Positions 8,515 to 17,099 are shown, numbered from the stretch's first letter. The stretch: DNA of 39,187 bases from an uncultured Desulfovibrio sp. (GCA_944327285.1 CALVHG010000024.1:1-39187), one strand, 5' to 3'. Notes: generated from the sequence alone by a model not told the origin. Numbers and translations: made by a program.

Positions 8515-8552
8515 GCAAAAAAGCCCGTCCTGAAAGGGACAGGCTTTTTTGC
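8515..8552 (-). terminator. Terminator downstream of gtrB
   Basis: GCAAAAAAGCC..GTCC pairs with GGGAC.GGCTTTTTTGC around TGAAA. It has A- and T-tracts on both sides so could work both ways; in context it ends the gtr transcript. Between it and gtrB lies about 95 bp of AT-rich, featureless DNA. Confidence 0.85.
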
Positions 8553-8648
8553 TGATATGGTGTTGGAGTGCAGGGGGTCTTCGGATATTAACTTTTGTAT
8601 AGCTCTTATCTATTTATGTTTATGTATTGTCATGTATAATATGCGTGA

Positions 8649-9356
8649 CTATTTTGTTACGAGCCTGAAATAGAAAGTTTGCAGAAAAGAGCGCAAGGAG
8701 AATTTGAACAGTTTCCATTTTTGAATGGAGACTTCCCCGGTTGTTCTGCAATGGTGCCGCACAGGCACCTCATACAGGCGCAGTTTATTTTTCCCTGCGA
8801 GTCCTGAAACTAGCAGATTAGGCGCTAGAGTATCCGCAGGGATTTTCTTATAAATGGGGCTAAAGGAAGACGTCCTCATCAGACGGTATGGAGAATTCAC
8901 ATCCCATATTGTTTTTCCAAATAATATTCGGACAACTATTCTTGAAATTTGGCTTACTATACGGCGGGAGGCTGGCTGTATTCTTTGATCGCGGCGACCG
9001 ACTAAAAAGTCATACTTGGCTCTTTTTTCCCAGAGCTTGGAAAAATCATTCGGAGACATTTCATTGTCTGAATCAATTTGAAATATCCATTCATAATTAT
9101 TTACATTCTCATTGTAGCCAAGAAGAATGGTAGGCCCGTGACCTGAATTTTTTTTATCATGAATAAAGAGATTCTCATAGTTCTTGGCTTCAGCAGTGAG
9201 AATCTCTAAAGTATTATCTTTTGAACCATCATTATAGATATGAATGTCAAAATTTATGTTTAGCTTGGCGAGCAGGGTTTCCCATGACTGAATAACTTCT
9301 TTTATGGCTCCAGATTCATTGTATGCTGGAACTACAAGGCAGAGTTCCTTGTTCAT
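8649..9356 (-). CDS. GtrB-like family 2 glycosyltransferase
   Basis: A 235-residue GT2 enzyme. It has the N-terminal LVVPAYNESGAI motif, the nucleotide-binding IYNDGSKDNT, the FQIDSDNEMSP (DxD-like metal site) and VGRRDQR. The membrane-anchor helices often found at the C-terminus of bactoprenol glucosyltransferases are not clear, and the length is short for GtrB (about 305), so it may act as a soluble or peripheral enzyme. It likely transfers a sugar to undecaprenyl phosphate or a glycan. It overlaps gtrA by four bases (ATGA) with an AGGAG site inside gtrA. It lies in AT-rich DNA unlike the surrounding genes, suggesting acquisition by transfer. Confidence 0.85.
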   Translation of the reverse strand: MNKELCLVVPAYNESGAIKEVIQSWETLLAKLNINFDIHIYNDGSKDNTLEILTAEAKNYENLFIHDKKNSGHGPTILLGYNENVNNYEWIFQIDSDNEMSPNDFSKLWEKRAKYDFLVGRRDQRIQPASRRIVSQISRIVVRILFGKTIWDVNSPYRLMRTSSFSPIYKKIPADTLAPNLLVSGLAGKNKLRLYEVPVRHHCRTTGEVSIQKWKLFKFSLRSFLQTFYFRLVTK

Positions 9357-9760
9357 CGCTTTCTCCTGAAAGTTATTAATGTGTTCAGTGTAAACTGGAT
9401 CAATGTAACAATAAATATTGAGATTCCCTTTCCTGCAGTCGATGAGAGCTCAAATCTGGAGACGCAGATAAAAATAATGGTTGATGAACAAAGCATGCCA
9501 ATACATGCAATAGATAAAAATGATAGGTATCGTATGGCTTTTTTGTCTTCAACTTTAAAATTGAGTCGTGCGTTAAGTATGAAATTATTTGTTGCTCCTG
9601 CGAAAATGCTGATAACGTTTGCAGGAATATAGTGTATTCCTATGATGGAAGCAAGAATGTAGAATAAGATAAAGTCGATGACAACGCCGGAAACTCCTAT
9701 AAGGGAATATAAGATGAAGCGTATTCCGACAGTCCGAATATTAATATTTTTATTGAACAT
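9353..9760 (-). CDS. GtrA-like flippase (four-helix membrane protein)
   Basis: A 135-residue inner-membrane protein with four hydrophobic helices and the conserved start RFILYSLIGVSGVVIDFILF, the segment NVISIFAGATNNFILNARLNF and the basic C-terminus TLITFRRKR, as in GtrA/DPMS-synthase-like proteins. GtrA is proposed to flip undecaprenyl-phosphate-linked sugars across the membrane. It overlaps the upstream GT-C-like gene by 11 bases and the downstream gtrB by four, a tightly coupled three-gene unit. Confidence 0.88.
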   Translation of the reverse strand: MFNKNINIRTVGIRFILYSLIGVSGVVIDFILFYILASIIGIHYIPANVISIFAGATNNFILNARLNFKVEDKKAIRYLSFLSIACIGMLCSSTIIFICVSRFELSSTAGKGISIFIVTLIQFTLNTLITFRRKR

Positions 9761-11183
9761 TTTTTTTGTATATTTTTAAGTTGTTAAGTGGAGTGTCAAA
9801 GCGGCTATACTGAGGACAGTAAAATTTTTTATTTTGTGGTATTACGATAATATCATACTCCCCTTGCGGACAGAGCAGCGTATCCTGCTTCATACTTTCT
9901 GTATACTTTCCTGTTATGGTGGCTGTTTCAGGAAAAAAGTCTTTTTCTCTTGGCGGAATTTTTAAGATATAAAAAATTTTAGTGGCACTGTGGTTGGCAA
10001 GATTAAGAATCGAAGACGTTTGCGTTATACCATTTTGATAAAAAAAATCCCGAATAGATTGTAACTTTTCTGTGTTCAGATAGCTATATATCTTGTATGT
10101 GTAAAAAAACCCTAGTATGCAAATAAGTAGATATATAGTGTTTCGTAATATTCTAAGACCGGAGGGAAATCTCTTTTTAAACTCATTCAGATAGTTATTT
10201 CTGCTAAAGAAATTTATTATAAGTGCGTCTGTATTGTATAGCTTGATAACTGTAGAAAGCGTGAATGCCATGGAGGGAATAATCACCATAAAATAATGTA
10301 AATAGTCGCGGCCAGATATGGCTGACATCAGTAAGCTGAAAAGAAAAATTGCAATTGTCTCAGTGAATCGTACCAAATCTTTTCTGGCTATTAATATGAA
10401 TAGCACAGCGAGGGGAACGTAAAATTTTGCTCTTTTGATGATATGATTTATTTCTATATGTAAAAAGCTTTTTTCTGAAAGAGTGGTGTATTTAAAGTTG
10501 AATAGCAAAAAACTTTCAATAAAGTCGCGTAATCCGTTTTGCCAATAAAAATAAAGAAGTATTGGCAGTAAGGTGACGAGCAGTCCGGTGGCACTTTTCG
10601 CGATATTAATAACGATTTTATGATTCCGGGAATGTATCAGGTCAATGAGGCAGACAGCCAGCGCCGGGGCCGCCAGGTTGGGGCGCAGTAAAAAAAGCAG
10701 ACCTCCCAAGAGACCATAGCTGTAAAATCTTGTTGAGTATTGCTTTGTGAATATAAATATCGTAATAAGATTGAGTGTGATTGCATATTCTTCCGTTACG
10801 TTGCCGTATTCAAAAACTATTTTAAAATAAAAAGCAATAAATAGATATGCAATAAAGAAGGAATATTTATTTGTGTCACATAGCAGGTAGAATATGATTA
10901 TACTTACAGATAGGAATATTGTTTCTATGAGAAGAACTCCATAAAACTCATCGCATATGATAAAGCCTAATGCGTTAAGTATGTAGAGCACTGGACCTTT
11001 ATGATCAAATATATCCCGATAAGGAATGATGTTTTCAGTCCATGAAAATCCCATGGTCAGAAATACAGAGGAATCAGAATATCCCAGAACTGACGGGCTA
11101 GTGTTTGAATTAAGTATTAAATATGCTGTGCCAATAAAAAGGGATAAGAAAAGTAATAAAAATTTTTGACTGATAGTCTGCAT
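9750..11183 (-). CDS. GT-C-like polytopic membrane protein, probable serotype-type glycosyltransferase
   Basis: A 477-residue membrane protein with about 10-12 hydrophobic segments. The early YRDIFDHKGPVLY segment (around residues 55-67) follows a first luminal loop and resembles the acidic catalytic loop of GT-C enzymes such as ArnT-like and Gtr-specific transferases. The C-terminus is a soluble tail with no recognised motif. Position in the operon, immediately before gtrA and gtrB, is where serotype-converting gtr clusters carry their specific transferase (in those clusters it is usually third, here it is first). The product would move a sugar from undecaprenyl phosphate to a glycan. AT-rich and lacking codons typical of its neighbours. 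The family call is inferred from topology and context. Confidence 0.65.
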   Translation of the reverse strand: MQTISQKFLLLFLSLFIGTAYLILNSNTSPSVLGYSDSSVFLTMGFSWTENIIPYRDIFDHKGPVLYILNALGFIICDEFYGVLLIETIFLSVSIIIFYLLCDTNKYSFFIAYLFIAFYFKIVFEYGNVTEEYAITLNLITIFIFTKQYSTRFYSYGLLGGLLFLLRPNLAAPALAVCLIDLIHSRNHKIVINIAKSATGLLVTLLPILLYFYWQNGLRDFIESFLLFNFKYTTLSEKSFLHIEINHIIKRAKFYVPLAVLFILIARKDLVRFTETIAIFLFSLLMSAISGRDYLHYFMVIIPSMAFTLSTVIKLYNTDALIINFFSRNNYLNEFKKRFPSGLRILRNTIYLLICILGFFYTYKIYSYLNTEKLQSIRDFFYQNGITQTSSILNLANHSATKIFYILKIPPREKDFFPETATITGKYTESMKQDTLLCPQGEYDIIVIPQNKKFYCPQYSRFDTPLNNLKIYKKNVQ

Positions 11184-11268
11184 TTACTTTCTCGTCAATT
11201 TATTTACAGGAGAAAATTTCCTGAGTCGGGCAAACAGCGCAGCCGGCCAACGCTCTGTCCCTGTATTA

Positions 11269-13107
11269 TTAATTCAGATCAGCTGTTTTTTCTGTCCTTC
11301 TTAATGGCACAAGGTCGAACGAAAAAGCCTCTTTTCCGGGCGAAACGGCCCACATGTCGGTTTCCTCAGGATACATTCGCGACGGAATACCTTCGCCATT
11401 TCCTGTCCCGCCTTCAGACCAGCCCAGCCTGACATCCGTGCGGGCGCACAGGATGGGGACAAGCATAAGCCTGAAATCTCCTGCGCGACCTCGTGTCAGC
11501 CAGCGGAAAACCGCGTCTGCCATTCCCTGCGGCAGTTTGTGCAGCAGGGCAGGTTTGCCATAGTAGTACAGGTGGATATATTCCGTTTTTTGAGCGGGAG
11601 GCTGGGGCGTATAACAGACCTGCACGGAGGATATATCCGTAGTCACCCTCAGGTCACCCGATATCTCTCCCGCATCCGGCATCAGGCTATAGCGGGGCAT
11701 GGCGACGGCAACGCTTCTGAGTCCGTGCCAGGCCGCCACAGCGCGGTTCACCCAGAAAGTCGGATCCGAGCTGATATCTTGCAAATGCGATCCCAGGACC
11801 ATATGGCTGTTGCCTCTGATTATCAGAGGCGGAACCTCGGCATGCCCTCCCTTATGCGCGGCATAGATGCTTTCTCGCTGGGACATTGCATTGTTTACCT
11901 GCCAGAGTTTCCATCCTTCGTAAATGAGACTACTGACGCAGACAACGAATAGCGCAATGCGCAGAGCCGAAAAAAGGCGGAGAGCCTTCTGCCGGGCTGT
12001 CGGCAATGCGCTAAAAGCCGTAATGCAGGCTGCGACGATGAGTTGGACTGCAGTCGTGGCAAAAGCGCGCGGAGGCGGCCAGGCTGTAAAGAAATAGGCG
12101 CCATGTGTTGCTGCCGCCGGGAGCAGAAAAAGGAGGGCCGCATGGGGGACATGCGCGGGCCAGCGTCTGCCGTAGTTGCGGTAAAGAACCCAGCAGCCCC
12201 AGACCAGGAGAAGTAGCGGGACGCCCTGCATCAGCAGAGCCTGAGGCAGATGCAGAATATAGGATATGACCTTATCTGTGAAGGTGCTGGCCATATACGC
12301 ATGGACAGCCGGATCGGTAGTCAGACGCAGCCGTTCGGCGTTACCCGGTGCCAGCAGGGTAAGCGCGCCCCCGATGCTTACCCCCAGCGCCCCGGCCAGC
12401 AGCATGCGGGGAATGCGACGTGCTTCTGGTTTTTGTCGAAAATACAGCCAGGCCGTGCAGGCAAGAGAGGCCACAGGCATGGCCGCGCTGGTGGCATAAT
12501 CCAGCATGGCGACACAGATGCCCGCCGCAAAAAAGAGAACACAATGCACAGCGGGGGGCTGGGGCGAGGGGAGAGGGGGCAGATCCAGGGCAAAACGGTA
12601 TGGCAACAGGAAGAGTGCCTGCCCAAGCAGAGCGTAGAAGCCGCCCACACTGATCCAAAAGAATGCGGAGCCAAAAGAGGGCATGCCCACCCAGAGCAGC
12701 GCGCCCAGCGCAAGCAACCAGCCACAATTCAGCGTTTCCCGCCAGCGCGAGCCCCAGACGCACATATGTAGCAGGAACAGATAGGCTACAAAGGCCGTGG
12801 TTGCCAGTAGGGCATATGCCGGATACGGCAGCAGGAAGATAAGATAGACCAGCAGATTGCCGGTAAAGCGCCCGCACCATGAAGGATACATGGCCGCGGC
12901 CTGGCTCAGCGCCGCCTCAAACGTCATGGGATCGAGCCGTTCAATGGGCGCACCGGACATGAAGGCGGCGTAACCTGGCAGCATATTCCTGCTGAACAGG
13001 TAATTATCGGTCATGTACGGAGTCAGAAAAATGAAATAGAATAGAATTACCCAGATGAAAACGCAAGTAATGATTATAGATTTATCACTAGAATAGCGAA
13101 AAGACAT
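11269..13107 (-). CDS. DUF6056-like large polytopic membrane protein (paralogue 1)
   Basis: A 612-residue membrane protein with about ten hydrophobic helices and a soluble C-terminal third. It shares a colinear set of motifs with the gene at 28211: LAPGNAERLRL, the YG segment before an aromatic run, IIRGNSHMVLGSHLQDIS.DP.FWVN, YYYGKPALLHKLP and a W-rich RAGDFRLMLVPI region. This architecture fits the DUF6056 family, membrane proteins of unknown biochemical role that may be glycosyltransferases. The first 30 residues are encoded by AT-rich DNA while the rest is GC-rich, a mosaic. It lies 39 bp after the DUF2802-like gene and 85 bp before the GT-C gene, on the same strand. No convincing Shine-Dalgarno was found. 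Confidence 0.7.
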   Translation of the reverse strand: MSFRYSSDKSIIITCVFIWVILFYFIFLTPYMTDNYLFSRNMLPGYAAFMSGAPIERLDPMTFEAALSQAAAMYPSWCGRFTGNLLVYLIFLLPYPAYALLATTAFVAYLFLLHMCVWGSRWRETLNCGWLLALGALLWVGMPSFGSAFFWISVGGFYALLGQALFLLPYRFALDLPPLPSPQPPAVHCVLFFAAGICVAMLDYATSAAMPVASLACTAWLYFRQKPEARRIPRMLLAGALGVSIGGALTLLAPGNAERLRLTTDPAVHAYMASTFTDKVISYILHLPQALLMQGVPLLLLVWGCWVLYRNYGRRWPAHVPHAALLFLLPAAATHGAYFFTAWPPPRAFATTAVQLIVAACITAFSALPTARQKALRLFSALRIALFVVCVSSLIYEGWKLWQVNNAMSQRESIYAAHKGGHAEVPPLIIRGNSHMVLGSHLQDISSDPTFWVNRAVAAWHGLRSVAVAMPRYSLMPDAGEISGDLRVTTDISSVQVCYTPQPPAQKTEYIHLYYYGKPALLHKLPQGMADAVFRWLTRGRAGDFRLMLVPILCARTDVRLGWSEGGTGNGEGIPSRMYPEETDMWAVSPGKEAFSFDLVPLRRTEKTADLN

Positions 13108-13146
13108 ATTATTTTATTTCAAAGGCGCAATATAATGGCAAGAATG

Positions 13147-13578
13147 CTACCCGACCTGTGCAGGGGGGTTCTGGGCAAGGATGAGTTCGACCTCATCAAC
13201 GCTCAGACCAGCGTTGCGGGCGATCTGACGGGCCGAAAGGCCTTTTTTGCGGCCGTTGAGAATGATTTCGCGCAGGAATTGGGGGGAACGCATAATGCCT
13301 TCCGCTTGTTCCAGCAGACGCCGCAGCTCCTTGCTGCGTTCCTCCAGCTTTTCTTCCAGATTCTTCAATTCCGCCTGCCGCTGGGCAAAGGTCGCGACCA
13401 CTTCCTTTTCGAGGCGGGCGTTCATCTCAATACGTCCGAGCAGGGCCTGCTGGTTGGACTGGAGAAGATTGAACAGCCGTTCGGAGCGACGCAGGCGCAT
13501 GTAAAAAAAGAAAATGCCGCCGAGAATAAGCAGTTCCAGCAGGAAGAAGGCAAGAGCAATCAGAGTGATGTTGTTCAT
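13147..13578 (-). CDS. Membrane-anchored coiled-coil protein, DUF2802-like
   Basis: A 143-residue protein: one N-terminal transmembrane helix (residues 5-26, LIALAFFLLELLILGGIFFFY), a long charged coiled coil (about 45-100) and a C-terminal helix-turn-helix-like segment LSARQIARNAGLSVDEVELIL. This resembles DUF2802, which in Pseudomonas also lies at the end of the fleN-fliA-cheY motility cluster. It overlaps the upstream gene by four bases (ATGA). The cytoplasmic coiled coil suggests a scaffold or partner of the motility genes; this is inference. Confidence 0.7.
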   Translation of the reverse strand: MNNITLIALAFFLLELLILGGIFFFYMRLRRSERLFNLLQSNQQALLGRIEMNARLEKEVVATFAQRQAELKNLEEKLEERSKELRRLLEQAEGIMRSPQFLREIILNGRKKGLSARQIARNAGLSVDEVELILAQNPPAQVG

Positions 13579-13910
13579 ATCTTTATATTCAGAAGGTTGC
13601 CCACAAGGGGAGAGCCGGACGGCCGGGGGCCGTCATCTTCTTCCGGCGCGGGCTGGAAGGGGCGACGCTTGCGACGGTTGCCGAACATCTGGCCGCCGCC
13701 ATTCTGATGCTGCGCATCGGGGCTGACCTTGGCCCCTTCTGCCTGGGGTTCGGCCTTGTTGACCTGCTGCTGTTCCTGCTTGGCCATTTCCGCGGCCAGT
13801 GTCCGGGACATGGCCGCGGCGGCCTGCGGGCCGACGGTCGTCGCATTGACGATGGGAGCTGCAAGACCGGTCTGGGCATACAGAATAGCCATGGTGGACT
13901 CGATGCTCAT
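13575..13910 (-). CDS. Small motility-cluster protein of unknown function
   Basis: A 111-residue protein with no recognised domain. Residues 15-40 are Ala-rich and possibly helical (AAPIVNATTVGPQAAAAMSR), then a low-complexity Gln/Glu/Pro region, a basic patch GNRRKRRPFQP and a C-terminal SPLVGNLLNIKI. It overlaps the following coiled-coil gene by four bases and follows fliL by 35 bp, so the two are translated from the same transcript. A run of six G sits just before the ATG. A role in flagellar or chemotaxis assembly is inferred from position only. Confidence 0.6.
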   Translation of the reverse strand: MSIESTMAILYAQTGLAAPIVNATTVGPQAAAAMSRTLAAEMAKQEQQQVNKAEPQAEGAKVSPDAQHQNGGGQMFGNRRKRRPFQPAPEEDDGPRPSGSPLVGNLLNIKI

Positions 13911-13945
13911 GCGTCCCCCCGCGCGTTCTTCAGGAAAGCGGACCT

Positions 13946-14629
13946 CTATTGTCCGAGATAGCTTTCAAAGAGTACGTCTTTTGCCTTGTAGCGCGTCAGA
14001 TAGTTGTTGATGGTATCCACGATGTCCTTTTTCATGCCTTCTACCTGTTTGGCATCCAACAGCGTTTCAAAGGTCTTGCTGCGCAGATAGAAATAGATGG
14101 CGTCGCGGATGACGAGCATGTGCCGGTCGATTTCCTGTTCTGCCTGTATGTCGTCGCAGACGATGGAGAACGTGCAGATCAGAAAATGAGAGTGGCCCTG
14201 GGCATCCTTATTTTCCACCCAGAAGGGGTCAAGGGCCTTGAGACTTTCCGCAGGCGGCGGCGGTACGGTCTGGGTCGGCACCGTGATGATCTGCGGTTGC
14301 GGCGCGCTCGCAGGCGGCGGAGGCGGCACGGCGGGCGACCGCAGGAAAAACCACCAGACGGCAGCTGCGCCGACCAGCAGAAGAATGCCGGCAGCGGCAG
14401 CAATGATAATGAGCTTTTTCTTCTTGGCCGCGCCGGTGTCAGGAGCGGGTGCGGTCGGCCTCGCCGGCGGGCGGCTGGCGGGTCGCGCGGGCAGATCCTT
14501 GCGCTGCTCCTCTTCCTTCTGGAGGAAGGGCGCGTCATCAAGATCCAGCTCGACCTTCTTGTTGGCAGCCGGGGGCACGACCTCCATCTGAAGAGTGCCG
14601 GACGCTGTCTTTGTCTTGGTATCAGCCAT
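13946..14629 (-). CDS. fliL: FliL-like flagellar basal-body-associated protein
   Basis: A 227-residue protein with a charged N-terminal cytoplasmic stretch, a single transmembrane helix (about residues 73-96), a proline-rich linker and a C-terminal periplasmic FliL domain with the pattern VIRDAIYFYLRSKTFETLL and DIVDTINNYL. FliL binds the stator around the flagellar motor and raises torque. The N-terminal region is longer than in E. coli FliL (154 residues) because of the Pro/Ala linker. It follows cheY by 340 bp; the gap holds a family 1 repeat and a hairpin, and no sigma-54 promoter with correct spacing was seen, so it may be read through from the flhF promoter or have its own unrecognised one. 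Confidence 0.85.
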   Translation of the reverse strand: MADTKTKTASGTLQMEVVPPAANKKVELDLDDAPFLQKEEEQRKDLPARPASRPPARPTAPAPDTGAAKKKKLIIIAAAAGILLLVGAAAVWWFFLRSPAVPPPPPASAPQPQIITVPTQTVPPPPAESLKALDPFWVENKDAQGHSHFLICTFSIVCDDIQAEQEIDRHMLVIRDAIYFYLRSKTFETLLDAKQVEGMKKDIVDTINNYLTRYKAKDVLFESYLGQ

Positions 14630-14723
14630 TCTCCGAGCCTGCCGGGACGCCGTCGAGGGCGTCAGAAAAAGGTTGCGTCAGAGCATTCCGGCGTGATGCC
14701 GATTATGCGGAGACGGTACATTT

Positions 14724-14753
14724 TTCGCCTGCTGCCGTTCGGCAGCAGGCGAA
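14724..14753. repeat. Perfect palindrome upstream of fliL
   Basis: Stem CGCCTGCTGCCG pairs with CGGCAGCAGGCG around a two-base TT, extended by TT/AA. T-runs lie before and A-runs after, so it is not a typical terminator on either strand. The rest of the 340-bp cheY-fliL gap is the family 1 repeat and short featureless DNA. Confidence 0.6.
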
Positions 14754-14824
14754 GGAAGACTTTTCTCCGTTTTTGGGCCGGGCTAGCGCGCCCGGCCGGA
14801 CAACAGGGAAAGCGATGCGTGCCC

Positions 14825-14972
14825 TAGAGCATTTTCAGTTTGAAACGCTGCGCGTTTCAAACCATACGGCCTGTCGTTTCGCGGAAAAAACGCATTTTTC
14901 CCGCTCATTTTGGGCCGGGCGGCGTTGTGCAGCCGCCTCGCGTTTCATCTTTTTCAAAGGTGAAACGCTCTA
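14825..14972 (+). repeat. Family 1 structured repeat (cheY-fliL gap)
   Basis: Full-length 148 bp, TAGAGCATTTTCAG to GAAACGCTCTA. H1 is perfect (GTTTGAAACGC, GCGTTTCAAAC around TGC). The H4 end supplies the cheY stop codon TAG on the minus strand. It interrupts a motility operon. Confidence 0.92.
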
Positions 14973-15350
14973 GGCGAAAATCTTGTCGATTTTCTGCTTC
15001 ATGGTATCGGCGGTAAAGGGCTTTACAATGTAGTTGGACACCTTGGCCTGCACGGCTTCAATGATGTTTTCCTGCTGCGCCTCTGCCGTTACCATCAGGA
15101 AGGGAATGTCGGCAAATTGTTCGCTGGCGCGAACTTTCCGCAGCAGCTCGATGCCGGTCATGTTGGGCATATTCCAGTCGGAGACGATGAAGTCGATCTT
15201 GTCGCGATTGAGAATGTCCCAGGCAGTGGTGCCGTCGTCGGCTTCAACAACATTGTTGAGATCAAGCTGGCGCAGGATGTTGCGCACAATGCGTCTCATG
15301 GTGGAAAAATCGTCCACAACGAGGATGCGCATATTCGGATCGTAAGGCAT
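14970..15350 (-). CDS. cheY: CheY-like response regulator
   Basis: A 126-residue single receiver domain. The phosphorylation site Asp58 lies in VSDWNMPNMTG; Asp13 and Asp14 form the acidic pocket; Thr88 (MVTAEA), Tyr107 and Lys110 (VKPF) are the switch residues, as in CheY. Phospho-CheY binds the flagellar switch to control turning. Length is that of a normal CheY, with no output domain. AGGAGG precedes the ATG. The gene follows fliA by 34 bp, in one operon with flhF-fleN-fliA. The last codon before the stop abuts the H4 end of a family 1 repeat, whose TAG is the stop. Confidence 0.95.
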   Translation of the reverse strand: MPYDPNMRILVVDDFSTMRRIVRNILRQLDLNNVVEADDGTTAWDILNRDKIDFIVSDWNMPNMTGIELLRKVRASEQFADIPFLMVTAEAQQENIIEAVQAKVSNYIVKPFTADTMKQKIDKIFA

Positions 15351-15384
15351 GTTTCCCTCCTGAGTTCGTGACGGCTGCCGTGCC

Positions 15385-16173
15385 TTAAGAGCGCGCCGCA
15401 GCGTCGTCTCCGTATAGTCTGATGAATTCCTTGCGAAGACGCCGGAGCGCCTGGGAGTGCAGCTGGGAAACGCGTCCTTCTGTGATGCCCATGATTTCGG
15501 CGGTCTCCCGCATATTTAGCTCATCAGCATAATAAAGGGAGAGTACCAGCTTTTCCCGAGGTGTCAATCGGTCTATCAGCGGGGCTATCCGCTCCACGAG
15601 TTCGCGTTGCGCCGTGCCGCCATAGGGTTCGTCGCCGGACGTCGCCGTTTCGGACGAAAGCGTGTCCTGAATGGCGTCGAGCGAAAGCCAGAGCTGATTT
15701 TGCAGGGCTTCGAGGCCCTGACGGATATCGCGCAAATCCAGCCCTGTGGCAGCCTGCAAATCTTCTTCTGTAGCCTGACGTCCCTGCTCGTGCTCGATCT
15801 TGCGCATGGCTTCGTCCAGCAGCCGGATGCGTTGGCGCAGCGACCGGGGCAGCCAGTCCAGGCGGCGCAGCTCGTCGAGCATGGCCCCGCGAATGCGGTT
15901 TTCGGCGTAAGTTTCAAAACGGATGCCGAGCTGGGGACGAAATTTCCCCAGCGCCTCCATGAGCCCCAGCGTTCCGGAGCTTATCATTTCGCCCAGTTCC
16001 ACGTTACGCGGCAGCTTGGATTTCAGGCGCAAGGCAAGAAAGCGGATTTTGGGCGCATAGTGACGCACCACCGCTTCCTGTTCAGTCGGGGAAAAGTCTT
16101 CCCATGGCCGGGCGCCCGCTTCGAGATCTTCCCAGGGGCCCGATGCCTGCGCGTATGCTGTGGCGTTTTTCAT
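15385..16173 (-). CDS. fliA: Flagellar sigma factor FliA (sigma-28)
   Basis: A 262-residue sigma-70 family factor for late flagellar and chemotaxis genes. Region 2 begins YAPKIRFLALRLKSKLPRNVE; the -10 recognition segment includes FETYAENRIRGAMLDELRRLDWLPRSLRQRIRLL; region 4 includes LTPREKLVLSLYYADELNMRETAEIMGITEGRVSQLHSQALRRL, the -35 binding helix-turn-helix. The start beginning MKNATAY aligns with related sequences; an ATG 39 bp upstream, giving 13 extra residues (MRRPHASLRRPFP), has a slightly better GGCGGA site and cannot be excluded. It follows fleN by 60 bp. Confidence 0.94.
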   Translation of the reverse strand: MKNATAYAQASGPWEDLEAGARPWEDFSPTEQEAVVRHYAPKIRFLALRLKSKLPRNVELGEMISSGTLGLMEALGKFRPQLGIRFETYAENRIRGAMLDELRRLDWLPRSLRQRIRLLDEAMRKIEHEQGRQATEEDLQAATGLDLRDIRQGLEALQNQLWLSLDAIQDTLSSETATSGDEPYGGTAQRELVERIAPLIDRLTPREKLVLSLYYADELNMRETAEIMGITEGRVSQLHSQALRRLRKEFIRLYGDDAAARS

Positions 16174-16233
16174 AGGAAAAGGGCGGCGCAGGGACGCATG
16201 CGGCCTGCGCATGCGCTTTCCGCCATGTCCGTT

Positions 16234-17046
16234 TTAGCGAAACAGCAGCTTTTTCCAGAAGAATTTGATATTGCCGTCCAGCTCGTGCGGCGGCTCCCAG
16301 GCCGTGATGGCCGTAGCCATGTCCGCCACGGCCTGCGCGGCGGGCGAGTCGGGCGCAAAGGCGCAGAAAGGTTTCTGCTGCACCACGCTGGCGCGCACGC
16401 TGGGATCGCGCGGCACGAAGCCGAGAAAGTCCAGCGAAACGCCGTCAAGGAAATGGTCGCAGGCCTGATAAAGGCGCTTGAACATTTCCTTAGCTGTGGC
16501 GGCGTCTTTGGCCATGTTGACGCAGATTTTGAAATGTTCCACGCCGTGCGCCATCTTGAGCACTTTGATCAGCGCGTAGGCGTCCGTCAGGGACGTGGGT
16601 TCGGGCGTGAGCACCACAAGACGCTGCTGCGCCGCCAGATTGAAATACAGGACGTTTTCGTTGATGCCCGCGCCAGTATCCACAATCAGGCAGTCGATGC
16701 TGCCTTCCAGATCGTCCATGGCTTCCAGAAGTTCCAGCTTCTGGCCGGTGGACAGCGTGAGCATTTCGCTCATGCCGGAGCTGGCGGGCAGAATGGAAAA
16801 ATCGTAGGGCGTGGGGAAAAGGATATCCTTGATTCCGGCCCCTTCGTGGAACAGGTGGAAAAGGTTTCGCGGCGGCGTCAGGCCCAGCAGCACATCCACA
16901 TTGGCCAGGCCGAGATCCGCGTCAACAAGGACGACACGCTTGCCCTTTTTGGCGAGCTCCAGCGCCAGATTGACGGACAGGTTGGTTTTGCCGACGCCGC
17001 CCTTGCCGGAAGTGACGGAAAAAACCAGAGGAAAGGTATCGCTCAT
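16234..17046 (-). CDS. fleN: FleN/FlhG MinD-like ATPase, flagellar number regulator
   Basis: A 270-residue MinD/ParA-type ATPase that partners FlhF to set flagellar number and place. The deviant Walker A is SGKGGVGKT (residues 13-21, signature lysine Lys15); VVLVDADLGLANVDVLLG is the switch region and CLIVDTGAGI the Walker B. It ends in a basic helix (KFFWKKLLFR), which could contact membrane. GGAG precedes the ATG by eight bases. It follows flhF by 53 bp and precedes fliA, the order seen in Desulfovibrio and Pseudomonas. In Pseudomonas FleN also represses the sigma-54 activator FleQ; here that remains inference. Confidence 0.94.
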   Translation of the reverse strand: MSDTFPLVFSVTSGKGGVGKTNLSVNLALELAKKGKRVVLVDADLGLANVDVLLGLTPPRNLFHLFHEGAGIKDILFPTPYDFSILPASSGMSEMLTLSTGQKLELLEAMDDLEGSIDCLIVDTGAGINENVLYFNLAAQQRLVVLTPEPTSLTDAYALIKVLKMAHGVEHFKICVNMAKDAATAKEMFKRLYQACDHFLDGVSLDFLGFVPRDPSVRASVVQQKPFCAFAPDSPAAQAVADMATAITAWEPPHELDGNIKFFWKKLLFR

Positions 17047-17099
17047 GCCGGGTGCTCCATGCAGCTGATCAGAAAAAGAACGGCACTGTCGTTTACGGG

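Noticed and set aside
14650..14680. Sigma-54 promoter for fliL
   Set aside because: A GG and GC pair is present with 11 instead of 10 bases between, which sigma-54 does not tolerate.
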